The position numbers and the translations under genes are program-made. Of a stretch of DNA of 64,000 bases, positions 42,859-51,839 are shown piece by piece; positions within the stretch are counted from its first letter, which is position 1, and every line of letters begins with the position of its first letter. A model generated the notes under the pieces. That model was given only the letters and a program-made list of their open reading frames with translations, did not search any database and was not told the DNA's origin. The DNA is from Natrinema amylolyticus_A (lineage in GTDB: Archaea > Halobacteriota > Halobacteria > Halobacteriales > Natrialbaceae): assembly GCF_042678045.1 (NCBI RefSeq), contig NZ_JBHUDI010000003.1:310001-374000 (forward strand). Reading direction: 5' to 3'.

Positions 42859-44426
42859 GCGAACGTTCGCTGCAGTACCAGTCACAGAACGCGTTGACCG
42901 TCGAGCACTCTCCAACGCTGACGGGACTCTCGGTCGTCCCGATCGGGCTGTTTCTCGTCGCGTTCGTCGTCGGCAGTGCGACGCTGGCCGGATGGCTTGG
43001 CTTCGAGTCGCCGCTCTTCGGGCTCGCACTTGAGACGGTGTTCACCGCGTTGCTGTTCGCTTCCGGTGCCTGTCTTCTGGCAACCGGAGCGGCGTCGCGA
43101 CTCGAGATAGTCGACACGACGCCAGATCGATCGGCCGGCGTCGGCGTCGCGTCCGGATTCGGATTCGTCGCCTTCAGCGCGATCGGTCTGACCGCGTCGC
43201 AGACGTTCGGACTCGGTGGCGTTCGCTGGGCGCTTCCCGCGTCGGTGGTCGGCGTCCTCGTCGCCGGTTCGATCCTGTTTGCGCGCGAGGACTTTGGGGT
43301 GACCGTTCCGTCGGGCTTGTTCTCACTCCTGATCGGCGGGCTGTTCCTGTTCGATGTGATCGATCCGAGCTGGACGTTCAGCCCGGCCGGATTCGGCGTG
43401 ACGTTCTTCGGTACCGTCTTCGTCCCGCTGCTGACGATCGTCGCGACCTTCGTCGGGGCGTGGGCGGCTGCCAACGCGTTTCAAGGATTCGGCGCGGCCG
43501 GCCGTCAGGCGGGGGCGTTCTTCCTGATCGGGACCAACGCTGCGCTCATCTTGCTAGTTTTGGTCCTGTTGATCGCGTTCATCGTCAAGAACGGGTTCTG
43601 GTACGCCGTCGACGGGATGGAGATCGGGCCTGGCCTGCACTTCCACTGGCCCTTCGTGATGGACGGATACGATGTGTTCCTCGGGCAGAAGGGCATCTTC
43701 CCGGCGATCGTCGGCACGTTCTGGCTCGTCGTCGGCGCCGTCGTGCTGGCGGTTCCGATCGGCGTCGGCGCGGCAGTGTTCCTGACCGAGTACGCCGAAC
43801 AGGGACGGTTCACGTCCGTCGTCGAGGTCGCGACGAACGGCCTCTGGAGCACCCCCAGCGTCGTCTTCGGCCTGTTCGGCTACGCATTCCTCGTTCCTCG
43901 ACTCGGGAACAATACGAGCCTGTTAGCCGGGATGATCGTCCTCGGATTCATGCTGCTCCCGCTCGTGTTGATCACGAGCCGCGAGGCGATCAAGAGCGTC
44001 CCCGACGAGTACCGTGACGCCAGCGCAGCGCTTGGCGTCTCCAAGTGGGAGACGATCAAGGAGGTTACCATTCCGTCGGCGATGCCTGGCATCGTCACCG
44101 GCGTCATCATCGGTATCGGTCGAATCGCCGGCGAGACGGCACCGATCCTGATCGTCACCGCCGACAACCCACAGCGGAAGTTCGCGCCGGCCGTCCTCGG
44201 CTCGTTCGAGTTCACGGCGACGCCACCGTTTATCGTGAACGACGCGTTGCTCAGTGGCTCGAGCGCACTTCCCTATCAGCTGTACGGAGCGATCACGACC
44301 GGTGTCGTGGGTGATGACCCAGGATACGGGTGGGCGACAGCGTTCGTTCTCTTGCTTGTCGTCCTCTCGTTCTACGTAATCGGCATTATGACGCGGATGT
44401 ACTTCCGGAAAAAGCTACACGCATGA
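42855..44426 (+). CDS. pstA: Phosphate ABC transporter permease PstA
   Basis: 523 residues. The C-terminal 300 are the PstA core: VFLTEYAEQGRFTSVVEVATNGLWSTPSVVFGLFG, then ASAALGVSKWETIKEVTIPSAMPGIVTGVIIGIGRIAGETAPILI. The first about 220 residues form six or so additional helices not found in bacterial PstA (about 300 residues), a haloarchaeal extension also present in the second PstA. It overlaps pstC and pstB by ATGA. Confidence 0.93.
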   Translation: MSERSLQYQSQNALTVEHSPTLTGLSVVPIGLFLVAFVVGSATLAGWLGFESPLFGLALETVFTALLFASGACLLATGAASRLEIVDTTPDRSAGVGVASGFGFVAFSAIGLTASQTFGLGGVRWALPASVVGVLVAGSILFAREDFGVTVPSGLFSLLIGGLFLFDVIDPSWTFSPAGFGVTFFGTVFVPLLTIVATFVGAWAAANAFQGFGAAGRQAGAFFLIGTNAALILLVLVLLIAFIVKNGFWYAVDGMEIGPGLHFHWPFVMDGYDVFLGQKGIFPAIVGTFWLVVGAVVLAVPIGVGAAVFLTEYAEQGRFTSVVEVATNGLWSTPSVVFGLFGYAFLVPRLGNNTSLLAGMIVLGFMLLPLVLITSREAIKSVPDEYRDASAALGVSKWETIKEVTIPSAMPGIVTGVIIGIGRIAGETAPILIVTADNPQRKFAPAVLGSFEFTATPPFIVNDALLSGSSALPYQLYGAITTGVVGDDPGYGWATAFVLLLVVLSFYVIGIMTRMYFRKKLHA

Positions 44427-45349
44427 GCAATCGAATGAACGAACCACAAGAACCAGCGGAATCGAATCGACAATCGACTGATAGCGTTACGCAGACGACA
44501 GCCGGTGAGTCCCAGGAGAAGATACAGCCGGAGTGGACTGAATACGAGTTCCAGGGTGACCCGAAGTTCTCGGTCGAGGATCTGGACGTCTACTACGGAG
44601 ACGAGCAGGCGCTACAAGGGATTACGATGGAGGTTCCCGAGAACAGCGTGACTGCGCTGATCGGGCCCTCTGGTTGTGGGAAGTCGACGTTCCTCCGGTG
44701 TCTCAACCGGATGAACGACCGCATCAAAAGCGCCCGCGTCGAGGGATCGGTCGAACTAGACGGGGAAGAGATCTATCAGGACGGCATCAACCTCGTCGAA
44801 CTCCGGAAACGCGTCGGGATGGTGTTTCAGTCGCCCAACCCGTTCCCCAAATCAATCCGAGACAACATCTCCTACGGCCCGCGAAAGCACGGCGAACTCG
44901 AGACCGGACTGCTCGCTCGGCTGCGTGGCACCGATTCGACCGATCGTGAACAGCAACTTGTCGAACGCTGTCTCAAGCAAGCCGCACTCTGGGAGGAAGT
45001 GAGCGATCGTCTCGACGACAACGCGCTCGGCCTCTCCGGTGGGCAGCAACAGCGACTCTGTATCGCGCGTTGTCTCGCCGTCGATCCCGATGTCATCCTG
45101 ATGGACGAGCCGGCCTCGGCACTGGACCCCATCGCGACCGCGAAGATCGAGGACCTGATCGAGGAGTTGGCCAAAGAGTACACGGTCATCGTCGTCACTC
45201 ACAGCATGCAACAGGCCGCACGGATCTCTGATCAGACAGCCGTCTTCCTGACCGGCGGCGAACTCGTCGAGTTCGACGATACCGACAAGATCTTCGAGAA
45301 TCCCGAGAGCCAGCGCGTCGAGGACTACGTCACCGGCAAGTTCGGGTGA
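44423..45349 (+). CDS. pstB: Phosphate ABC transporter ATP-binding protein PstB
   Basis: 308 residues from ATG 44423, overlapping the pstA stop. Walker A GPSGCGKST (81-89), signature LSGGQQQRLCIARCLA and Walker B VILMDEPASALDP. The acidic N-terminal 45 residues are an addition. A specific insert after NISYGPRKHGELETGLLARLRGTD separates it from the second PstB. Drives phosphate uptake through PstCA. Confidence 0.96.
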   Translation: MSNRMNEPQEPAESNRQSTDSVTQTTAGESQEKIQPEWTEYEFQGDPKFSVEDLDVYYGDEQALQGITMEVPENSVTALIGPSGCGKSTFLRCLNRMNDRIKSARVEGSVELDGEEIYQDGINLVELRKRVGMVFQSPNPFPKSIRDNISYGPRKHGELETGLLARLRGTDSTDREQQLVERCLKQAALWEEVSDRLDDNALGLSGGQQQRLCIARCLAVDPDVILMDEPASALDPIATAKIEDLIEELAKEYTVIVVTHSMQQAARISDQTAVFLTGGELVEFDDTDKIFENPESQRVEDYVTGKFG

Positions 45350-46068
45350 TGACGCGCGAGGACTATCAGGACCGCCTCGAGCGCCTTCGCGAGACGGTCA
45401 TCGCGCTGGGCGATCTCGTCCGGGACCAGCTCGCGGACGGGCTCAGCGCGCTGTTCGCCGGCGATCGTGCGCTCGCACGCGAAGTAATCGCGGACGATCA
45501 GGCCGTCAATCGCCGCTCGCTCGAGATCGAAGGTGAATGTCTCGACCTGCTGGCGCTGTACCAACCGGTCGCCGGTGACCTCCGGAGCGTCGTCGCGACG
45601 TTCAAGATCGTCACCGACCTCGAGCGGATGGGCGATCTCGCGACCAACCTGGCGGCGTACACGCTGGCGTCGACCGGGTCCGCACCGACGCTTCCCGACG
45701 TCGATTTCGAGCGGATCGCCGCGCTCGCACTCGAGTTGGTCGAGGACGCGATCGAGGCGTTCGTCACGGACGACGCCGACGCCTGTTTCGCGGTCGCCGA
45801 CCGGGACGCCGAACTCGACGCTCGCTGTGAGGCCGTGACCGAACGTATCGTCCGCACGCTCGTCGACCTCCGCGTCGACGGCGATGCAGTCAGAGCCGGG
45901 ACGGCGTTCTCGGACGAGTCCGACGAGTGGCCGCTCGAGGCCGTCCTGACCAACGTCTCGCGAACGTTCGTGATCGTCCGCGACATAGAGCGGGTCGGCG
46001 ACCACGCAGTGAACGTGGCCGCCCGAACACTCTACGCACTCGAGAGTAGCGAGGAACTGCTCGCCTGA
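45349..46068 (+). CDS. phoU: Phosphate regulator PhoU
   Basis: 239 residues from ATG 45349, overlapping the pstB stop (TGATG). Two three-helix PhoU repeats: YQDRLERLRETVIALGDLV...VIADDQAVNRRSLEIE and LYQPVAGDLRSVVATFKIVTDLERMGDLATNLA, with the E-D metal-binding pattern (LERMGD, IERVGDHAVNVAART). In bacteria PhoU restrains Pst transport and PhoR; archaea lack PhoR, so it probably acts on the transporter. It closes the first pst operon. Confidence 0.93.
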   Translation: MTREDYQDRLERLRETVIALGDLVRDQLADGLSALFAGDRALAREVIADDQAVNRRSLEIEGECLDLLALYQPVAGDLRSVVATFKIVTDLERMGDLATNLAAYTLASTGSAPTLPDVDFERIAALALELVEDAIEAFVTDDADACFAVADRDAELDARCEAVTERIVRTLVDLRVDGDAVRAGTAFSDESDEWPLEAVLTNVSRTFVIVRDIERVGDHAVNVAARTLYALESSEELLA

Positions 46069-46131
46069 CGACGATGCAGACGATCGAGTGAGAAACGGTT
46101 TTCAGAATCCATTGGTATATCAACGGGTTCC

Positions 46132-46245
46132 TATCTCGAGAACTCGACGGCAGACTGGATCACAGATGAGGTCAATTACGTCCCCTCGAGCGACGAGCAG
46201 ACCGAGACGAATCTGCAGACACTCGCGGAGATCGTCGGAACATAA
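46132..46245 (+). pseudogene. C-terminal remnant of a pstS gene
   Basis: The frame ending at TAA 46245 reads YLENSTADWITDEV then NYVPSSDEQTETNLQTL. It lines up with the end of the intact PstS at 46605-47570 (YIEQSSTDVISDV, GYVPMSEEQAQSNLDKL) with one inserted residue. No start or upstream part of a PstS is present; the segment follows phoU directly. It is a relic of an extra or earlier pstS. Confidence 0.72.
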
Positions 46246-46383
46246 CGTACTAAGGTCGGCTTCGGCCGAACAGGGACGAGTTGAATCGACCGATGTCTTT
46301 GCCGTGGGTGTCGAAGCGACAGTACCACTGTATCGGAACGGTTTTTTGGGAGTGGCAACGATATCCCGTCTAGACAGACGCCC

Positions 46384-46457
46384 ACTATAGATTTTGCAAA
46401 ACTATAGTCCATACCAACTATAGTCGGCTATGTAAGATATGGTGAACGCAACCATAT
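46384..46457 (+). promoter_or_regulatory. Repeated ACTATAGT boxes and inverted repeat before the second pstS
   Basis: ACTATAG at 46384-46390 and ACTATAGT at 46401-46408 and 46417-46424, spaced 17 and 16 bases, then ATATGGT-7-ACCATAT (46437-46457). CTATAGTACCATATA also occurs before the first pstS (40583-40597). The shared elements suggest a common phosphate-responsive regulator; inference only. Confidence 0.4.
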
Positions 46458-46564
46458 GTTCCAGCACCGTCATTCACGCGTCTAGCCGTGCAATAGAGCG
46501 GAATTGTTCTTCGCTGGATGAGCCATGAGGAGGGGCACCGATCTATATAGAAGTATATATCTAA

Positions 46565-46584
46565 CATAGCATCGTATTTCTATA
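46565..46584 (+). promoter_or_regulatory. Promoter of the second pst operon
   Basis: CATAGCATCGTATTTCTATA, 19 of 20 identical with 40639-40658. The TATA box is at its 3' end, and the pstS ATG follows after 20 bases, so the message is leaderless. Confidence 0.65.
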
Positions 46585-46604
46585 CACAGTCGAACGTTCA
46601 CCTG

Positions 46605-47570
46605 ATGACCGATACCCAGATGGATCGTTCGGGTCGCTCGTTTTCTCGACGAAAGTTCCTGGCCGCGACGGGCGCAGTGGGCGCCGCTGCGATCGCCGGC
46701 TGTACCGAAAACGCGGACGGCGGCGGGAACGAGCGTGTCGTCGTCACAGGAAGTAGTACGGTGTTCCCGGTGTCCGACAGACTCGCCGAAGAGTTCATGG
46801 CGGAAAACGACGGCGTGAACGTCACTACCGACTCGACCGGGACCGGTGGCGGGTTCAGCAATAATTTCTGTCCCGGTAACTCCGACATCAACGGTGCCTC
46901 GCGGCAGATCAAGGACGCCGAGGTAGAGGACTGCAACGACGAGGGCGTCGAACCCGTCGAGTTCCAGATCGGCAAAGACGCGGTCACGATGGCCGTCCAC
47001 AACGATTCGCCGGTCGACTGTGTCACTTACGACGAACTCGCCCAGATCTGGAGCGAGGACGGCGCAGAAACGTGGGCCGACGTCAACTCTGACTGGCCCG
47101 ACGAGGAGATCCAACGCTACGGTCCGCCGTCTACGTCCGGGACGTTCGACTGGTTCAATACCAACGTCATCGGTGAGGATGGGAGTCACGTCGAGCAGTA
47201 CGAGAAGACCGAAAACGACAACGAACTCGTTCAGGGCATCTCGTCGGGCGAAAACGCGATCGGTTACTTCGGCTACGCGTACTACCGGGAGAACGAAGAC
47301 AAGCTCAAGGCACTCGAGGTCCGCGAGACCGAAGACGGCGAGTGTACCGCACCGAGCATCGACGCAGCGCAGTCGGGTGCGTATTCGATGGCACGACCAC
47401 TGTACATCTACGTCAACAAGGAAGCGCTCCAGCAAGATGTGGTCTACGACTTCGTCGAGTTCTACATCGAGCAGTCCTCGACCGACGTCATCTCCGATGT
47501 TGGCTACGTCCCCATGAGCGAAGAGCAGGCCCAGTCGAACCTCGACAAACTCGAGAGCGAAGCGAACTGA
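46605..47570 (+). CDS. pstS: Phosphate ABC transporter substrate-binding protein PstS
   Basis: 321 residues. Tat lipoprotein signal: SRRKFLAATGAVGAAAIAGC. VVTGSSTVFPVSDRLAEEF, DSTGTGGGFSNNFCPGNSDINGASRQI and GPPSTSGTFDWFNTNVIG are the phosphate-contacting regions of the family. Length is typical. It is closer to standard haloarchaeal and bacterial PstS than the copy at 40680. It is followed 48 bases later by pstC. Confidence 0.95.
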   Translation: MTDTQMDRSGRSFSRRKFLAATGAVGAAAIAGCTENADGGGNERVVVTGSSTVFPVSDRLAEEFMAENDGVNVTTDSTGTGGGFSNNFCPGNSDINGASRQIKDAEVEDCNDEGVEPVEFQIGKDAVTMAVHNDSPVDCVTYDELAQIWSEDGAETWADVNSDWPDEEIQRYGPPSTSGTFDWFNTNVIGEDGSHVEQYEKTENDNELVQGISSGENAIGYFGYAYYRENEDKLKALEVRETEDGECTAPSIDAAQSGAYSMARPLYIYVNKEALQQDVVYDFVEFYIEQSSTDVISDVGYVPMSEEQAQSNLDKLESEAN

Positions 47571-47618
47571 CGGAGCGAATCGAACGATTCACGATGGTAA
47601 GTCAACTACGCCCCACAA

Positions 47619-48560
47619 ATGAGTGAACGATCGATAGACGTCGACTTGACACGATCATCGTCGGGTCGAGTCGTCAAAGAGCGCATCTACAAGTGGCTGC
47701 TGTTCGCTTGTGCCGCGCTGACCGTGTTCGTTACAGCGGCGATCATCTACACGCTGACAGCCGACGCGCTCACGTTCTTCAGCATGGTCTCTCCGGTGGA
47801 GTTCTTTACCGGAACGGAGTGGTTCGTCCGTTCGGACGGCGGGACCTTCGGCGTCTGGCCGCTCGTGACCGCGACGCTTGTCATCACTTTCGTCTCGGCG
47901 CTCGTCGCGGTGCCGATCGGCGTCGCAGCCGCCGTCTACCTCAGTGAATACGCCAGCGATCGGATGCGCTCGATCCTGAAACCGTCACTCGAGATCCTCG
48001 CCGGGATTCCGACGGTCGTCTACGGCTATCTGGCGCTCGTCTACCTGACGCCTGCGCTCCAGGCGATCGGCATCCCCGTCAGCACGTTCAATCTGCTGTC
48101 CGCGTCGATCATGGTCGGGATCATGATCATCCCGATGGTCTCGTCGCTGTCGGAAGACGCGATGAGTTCCGTCCCGGATTCGCTCCGGCAGGCGGGCTAC
48201 GGGATGGGAGCGACGAAGTACGAGGTGTCAACCGGGGTCGTGATTCCGGCTGCCATCTCCGGCATCTTCTCGTCGTTCATCCTCGCGCTCTCACGGGCGA
48301 TCGGCGAGACGATGATCGTCGTCATGGCCGCCGGACTGCGACCGCGGATGTTCAATTTTGCGAACCCACTCGACAACCTGCTCAGTTCGGGACAGCCGAT
48401 GACCGCGGGTATGGTCAGCGCCGTCACCAGTGACGCGACCGGCGGCTCGGCAACGTATTTGAGTATGTTCGCACTCGGACTGACGCTGTTCGTCATCACG
48501 TTCGTGATGAACCTCGCGAGCGATTACGTCGCAGCACGCTATCAGGAGGAGTACCAATGA
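47619..48560 (+). CDS. pstC: Phosphate ABC transporter permease PstC
   Basis: 313 residues with six core helices. VYLSEYASDRMRSILKPSLEILAGIPTVVYGYLALVYLTP and the EAA-type loop RQAGYGMGATKYEVSTGVVIPAAISGIFSSFILALSRAIGETMIV mark it as PstC. It is shorter than the first copy and lacks its additional N-terminal helices. The stop makes an ATGA with a 12-codon frame leading to pstA. Confidence 0.95.
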   Translation: MSERSIDVDLTRSSSGRVVKERIYKWLLFACAALTVFVTAAIIYTLTADALTFFSMVSPVEFFTGTEWFVRSDGGTFGVWPLVTATLVITFVSALVAVPIGVAAAVYLSEYASDRMRSILKPSLEILAGIPTVVYGYLALVYLTPALQAIGIPVSTFNLLSASIMVGIMIIPMVSSLSEDAMSSVPDSLRQAGYGMGATKYEVSTGVVIPAAISGIFSSFILALSRAIGETMIVVMAAGLRPRMFNFANPLDNLLSSGQPMTAGMVSAVTSDATGGSATYLSMFALGLTLFVITFVMNLASDYVAARYQEEYQ

Positions 48561-48595
48561 GTGACACCGACGAGATGATGGAGGTGTACCGATAA
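48557..48595 (+). CDS. 12-codon bridging open frame
   Basis: MSDTDEMMEVYR. Starts with an ATGA overlap on the pstC stop; its TAA overlaps the pstA ATG (TAATG). It also holds a GGAGGTG that could be the ribosome site for pstA. A coupling peptide, or merely the ribosome site. Confidence 0.35.
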   Translation: MSDTDEMMEVYR

Positions 48596-50208
48596 TGGCG
48601 ACCGACCAGCAGACCAGGACGTGGTACGGAACGGACGAGGCAGTCAGCCGCGTCCGTGGCCAGGCGTTCAAGACGCTCTGTCTCAGTGCGACCCTTCTGG
48701 CCCTGTTGTCCGTCTTCGTGCTCCTCCTGTACGTCGCGAACGACGCTTTCCGGCCCCTCTCGGCGGACACGGGGTGGCTTCTCGTAACCATCGGGACGGT
48801 CGTCATCCCCGCCCTCGGGGCGATCGGTTACTACTATACGCGTGATACGAGAGCGGGAGAGACAGCAACCATCGCGCTCGGCTTACCGGTCGTCTCGCTG
48901 CTGCTCACTGGCGGGGTGTTCATCACGTTCGAACACGTCGTCAGCGTCTATCAGTGGCTCTCGATCCTCGTCTCGCTCGTCGTCGCCGGCGGGATCGTGT
49001 ACGCCCACAGCCGCGTTCGGACGGAAGCCGACCTCGAGCGACTCGTGGCCGTCGTGGCTGTGCCAGCGCTCGCGCTCTGGTTCATTCCTGGACTCATCCT
49101 CTCGCTGCCGATGTTACCAACGGAGTCGCTCGCGCTGCTGGGATCGTTCGTCGTGCCAGTCGCAGTCGTCGTCGGCCTGTTCGTCCGCAGACAGCGCGAG
49201 AACAACCGTGACGGTGCGATCGCTGCGGTACCGACGCTCGTCGGGGCGGCGGCAGGATTCGGCGTCGCACCAGTCGTCGGCATCACCCCGTTCGTCTGGA
49301 TGCTGCTCGTTACGGTCACCGCCGTCCCTGTCGGTCTCTACGTCGAGAGCATCGTCCGCCGTGGGGCCGGCGTGTCAGGGCTCGCGTTCCCGCTGATCGT
49401 CGTCGGTGGGATCGTCGCGAGCGTCGTCCTCACGGACACGCTCGGGTTTGCCGGCCCAACGCCGTGGCTCGACTGGGAATTCCTGACGAACGCACCTTCG
49501 CGGACGCCCGAAGACGCTGGCTTCTATCCACCGCTGGTCGGCTCGGTGATGATGTTGCTCATCATCGTCATCTCCGCGTTCCCGGTCGGCGTCGGCGCCG
49601 CACTCTATCTCGAGGAGTACGCCCCGCAACGAGGTCGCTGGGGCCGGCTCGTCAGCCTGATCGAAGTCAACATCGGGAACCTTGCGGGTGTCCCGTCGGT
49701 CGTTTACGGGGTTCTCGGGCTCGCACTGTTCATCCGAGCGGGCGGGCTCGGTTCAGGAACCGCCCTCGTCGGCGGGTTCACCGTCGGGCTGTTGATCCTT
49801 CCGATCGTCATCATCTCCTCGCAAGAGGCGATCAGCGCCGTCCCTGACTCGATGCGTCAGGCATCCTACGGCATGGGTGCGACCAAGTGGCAGACGACAC
49901 GCAACGTCGTCCTTCCGGAAGCACTGCCCGGTATTATGACTGGCAACATCCTCGCGATGGGGCGAGCGATCGGTGAGACGGCACCGTTACTCATCATCGG
50001 CGCGCCAGCGGTCGTTCGCATTGCGCCGAGTTCGTTCACGAACAAGTTCAGCGCAATGCCGCGCCAGATCTACACTTGGTCGGGCGAGATCGACGCCGCG
50101 TTCCGACACGGTGTGCTGGCAGCTGGCGTTGTCACGCTACTGGTCGTTCTCCTGCTCATGAACGGCGCTGCAATCCTGATTCGTAACAAGTATCAACGCC
50201 GAGAGTGA
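48595..50208 (+). CDS. pstA: Phosphate ABC transporter permease PstA
   Basis: 537 residues. Core PstA in the C-terminal 290: YLEEYAPQRGRWGRLVSLIEVNIGNLAGVPSVVYGVLG, and RQASYGMGATKWQTTRNVVLPEALPGIMTGNILAMGRAIGETAPLLI. The N-terminal 240 residues add several helices, as in the first PstA. GGAGGTG lies nine bases before the ATG. pstB follows after three bases. Confidence 0.94.
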   Translation: MATDQQTRTWYGTDEAVSRVRGQAFKTLCLSATLLALLSVFVLLLYVANDAFRPLSADTGWLLVTIGTVVIPALGAIGYYYTRDTRAGETATIALGLPVVSLLLTGGVFITFEHVVSVYQWLSILVSLVVAGGIVYAHSRVRTEADLERLVAVVAVPALALWFIPGLILSLPMLPTESLALLGSFVVPVAVVVGLFVRRQRENNRDGAIAAVPTLVGAAAGFGVAPVVGITPFVWMLLVTVTAVPVGLYVESIVRRGAGVSGLAFPLIVVGGIVASVVLTDTLGFAGPTPWLDWEFLTNAPSRTPEDAGFYPPLVGSVMMLLIIVISAFPVGVGAALYLEEYAPQRGRWGRLVSLIEVNIGNLAGVPSVVYGVLGLALFIRAGGLGSGTALVGGFTVGLLILPIVIISSQEAISAVPDSMRQASYGMGATKWQTTRNVVLPEALPGIMTGNILAMGRAIGETAPLLIIGAPAVVRIAPSSFTNKFSAMPRQIYTWSGEIDAAFRHGVLAAGVVTLLVVLLLMNGAAILIRNKYQRRE

Positions 50209-50211
50209 CCT

Positions 50212-51102
50212 ATGACACAAGATTCAATGACTAACCCGGACAGCCGTACTGATAGCCAATCGACCGACCTCGAGGGATCGAATCAAACGAGCGATCCGCT
50301 CGTCGATTCGTCGATCGACACCGGCCAGTCGGGCGGCTCCGGGGGAGAAACCCGGACAGTAATCGAATCCCGGAACCTCGACGTGTTCTACGACGAGACG
50401 CAGGCGCTGCAGAGCGTCGACATCGAAATCCCGGCCGAGAAGGTCACGGCGATCATCGGTCCGTCCGGTTGTGGCAAATCGACGTTCCTCCGGTGTATCA
50501 ACCGGATGAACGACCTCGTCGATGCTGCACGAATCGAGGGCGAGTTGAACTTCGAAGGGAAAAACGTCTACGACGACGATGTCGATCCGGTCGTCCTTCG
50601 GCGCAAGATCGGGATGGTCTTCCAGTCGCCGAATCCATTCCCCAAGAGCATCTACGACAACGTCGCCTACGGCCTGGACGTCCAGGGGATCGAAGGCGAT
50701 TATGACGCGATCGTCGAGAAGGCGCTCCGCCGCGCTGCGCTCTGGGACGAGGTCAAAGACCAACTCGACTCGAGCGGGCTGGACCTCTCGGGTGGCCAGC
50801 AACAGCGGCTGTGTATCGCCCGCGCGATCGCACCTGATCCGGATGTCTTGTTGATGGACGAGCCGGCCTCGGCACTGGACCCGGTCGCGACCTCGAAGGT
50901 CGAAGACCTCATCGAGGAACTGTCCGAGGAGTATACGGTCGTCATCGTCACCCACAACATGCAACAGGCCGCCCGTATCTCCGATAAGACGGCCGTCTTC
51001 CTGACCGGGGGCGAACTCGCCGAGTTCGACAATACCGACAAGATCTTCGAGAACCCCGAGAGTCAACGCGTCGAGGACTACATTACCGGGAAGTTCGGAT
51101 AG
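50212..51102 (+). CDS. pstB: Phosphate ABC transporter ATP-binding protein PstB
   Basis: 296 residues. Walker A GPSGCGKST (83-91), signature LSGGQQQRLCIARAIA and Walker B VLLMDEPASALDP. The C-terminus (FLTGGELAEFDNTDKIFENP) is almost the same as in the first PstB, pointing to an old duplication. The first 50 residues are an acidic, Ser/Asp-rich extension. Confidence 0.96.
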   Translation: MTQDSMTNPDSRTDSQSTDLEGSNQTSDPLVDSSIDTGQSGGSGGETRTVIESRNLDVFYDETQALQSVDIEIPAEKVTAIIGPSGCGKSTFLRCINRMNDLVDAARIEGELNFEGKNVYDDDVDPVVLRRKIGMVFQSPNPFPKSIYDNVAYGLDVQGIEGDYDAIVEKALRRAALWDEVKDQLDSSGLDLSGGQQQRLCIARAIAPDPDVLLMDEPASALDPVATSKVEDLIEELSEEYTVVIVTHNMQQAARISDKTAVFLTGGELAEFDNTDKIFENPESQRVEDYITGKFG

Positions 51103-51274
51103 TCGCTATCGTCGTGTTCTGTTCGGTTTGACGGTCCGTTCGAACTGCCCGCTTCAGTTACGATGTGTGTATTCAGTACTAATCACATCGGTCGAAAGAG
51201 ACCGTCAGAACGTCTCATAAGTGTCTTCTGCTAACTACGGTGTTTATCCTCCGCCATCGCATGAGTCGGAAGCG

Positions 51275-51766
51275 ATGGTCGCCACTGGGGTTCACATCCT
51301 GGTCGGTCTGGCACTGGTCATGCTGGCTTTTCGGTCCAGCCGGCCCGAGCCGTACCTCGTCGCGGCGCTCGCCGCTACCGTCCCCGATAGCGATTCGTTC
51401 GTCTTTCGGCCGCTCGTCGAACTCGGATACGTCGGCGGTGCCCTGTGGAGTCATCGGGCCCTCACGCACTCGCTTCTCGGTGGCGTCATCGTGGTTGCTC
51501 TCCTCTCGTATTTCGGTCCCCCGCGGGCCGCTGCTATCGGGTTCGGATCACACATCGTCCTTGATGCCCTGTCCGGTGGCATCCGACTGTTCGCTCCCGC
51601 CAACCAGACACTGTACGGACTGTCGATCGATTGGTTGCTGCTCAACACACTCGTATCAGCCGTTACAGTACCCACGATTCTCGTCGGGTTGCTCGCAATG
51701 AAACACGACTTCGAGTATCGGCCGCCCTCGTTCGCGTCGAAACCGGTTTTCGAGTGGTTCCGGTAG
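51275..51766 (+). CDS. YdjM/DUF457-type membrane-bound hydrolase-like protein
   Basis: 163 residues from ATG 51275 (MVATGVHILVGLALVMLAF); an in-frame upstream start at 51221 is less natural. Three or four transmembrane helices. ATVPDSDSF and WSHRALTHSLLGG carry the metal-binding-type Asp and His motif HR-x2-TH of the family. FGSHIVLDAL supplies a further His/Asp. Often annotated as metal-dependent hydrolase; no substrate known. It lies between pstB and the second phoU, perhaps by chance. Confidence 0.8.
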   Translation: MVATGVHILVGLALVMLAFRSSRPEPYLVAALAATVPDSDSFVFRPLVELGYVGGALWSHRALTHSLLGGVIVVALLSYFGPPRAAAIGFGSHIVLDALSGGIRLFAPANQTLYGLSIDWLLLNTLVSAVTVPTILVGLLAMKHDFEYRPPSFASKPVFEWFR

Positions 51767-51839
51767 CACGACCCCACAATCGCTCGAGACCCCCAAAATG
51801 GATCTGAGGATCGACGGGCGATAGGGTGAGTCTCACGTC

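Larger units (their letters stand above)
46069..46604. other. Intergenic region between the two pst operons
   Basis: 536 bases with no intact gene. From left to right it holds a pstS 3' remnant (46132-46245), a small hairpin TCGGC-TTC-GGCCGA (about 46257-46270), three copies of ACTATAG(T) at 46384, 46401 and 46417, an inverted repeat ATATGGT/ACCATAT (46437-46457), and the promoter of the second pstS. Confidence 0.65.
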
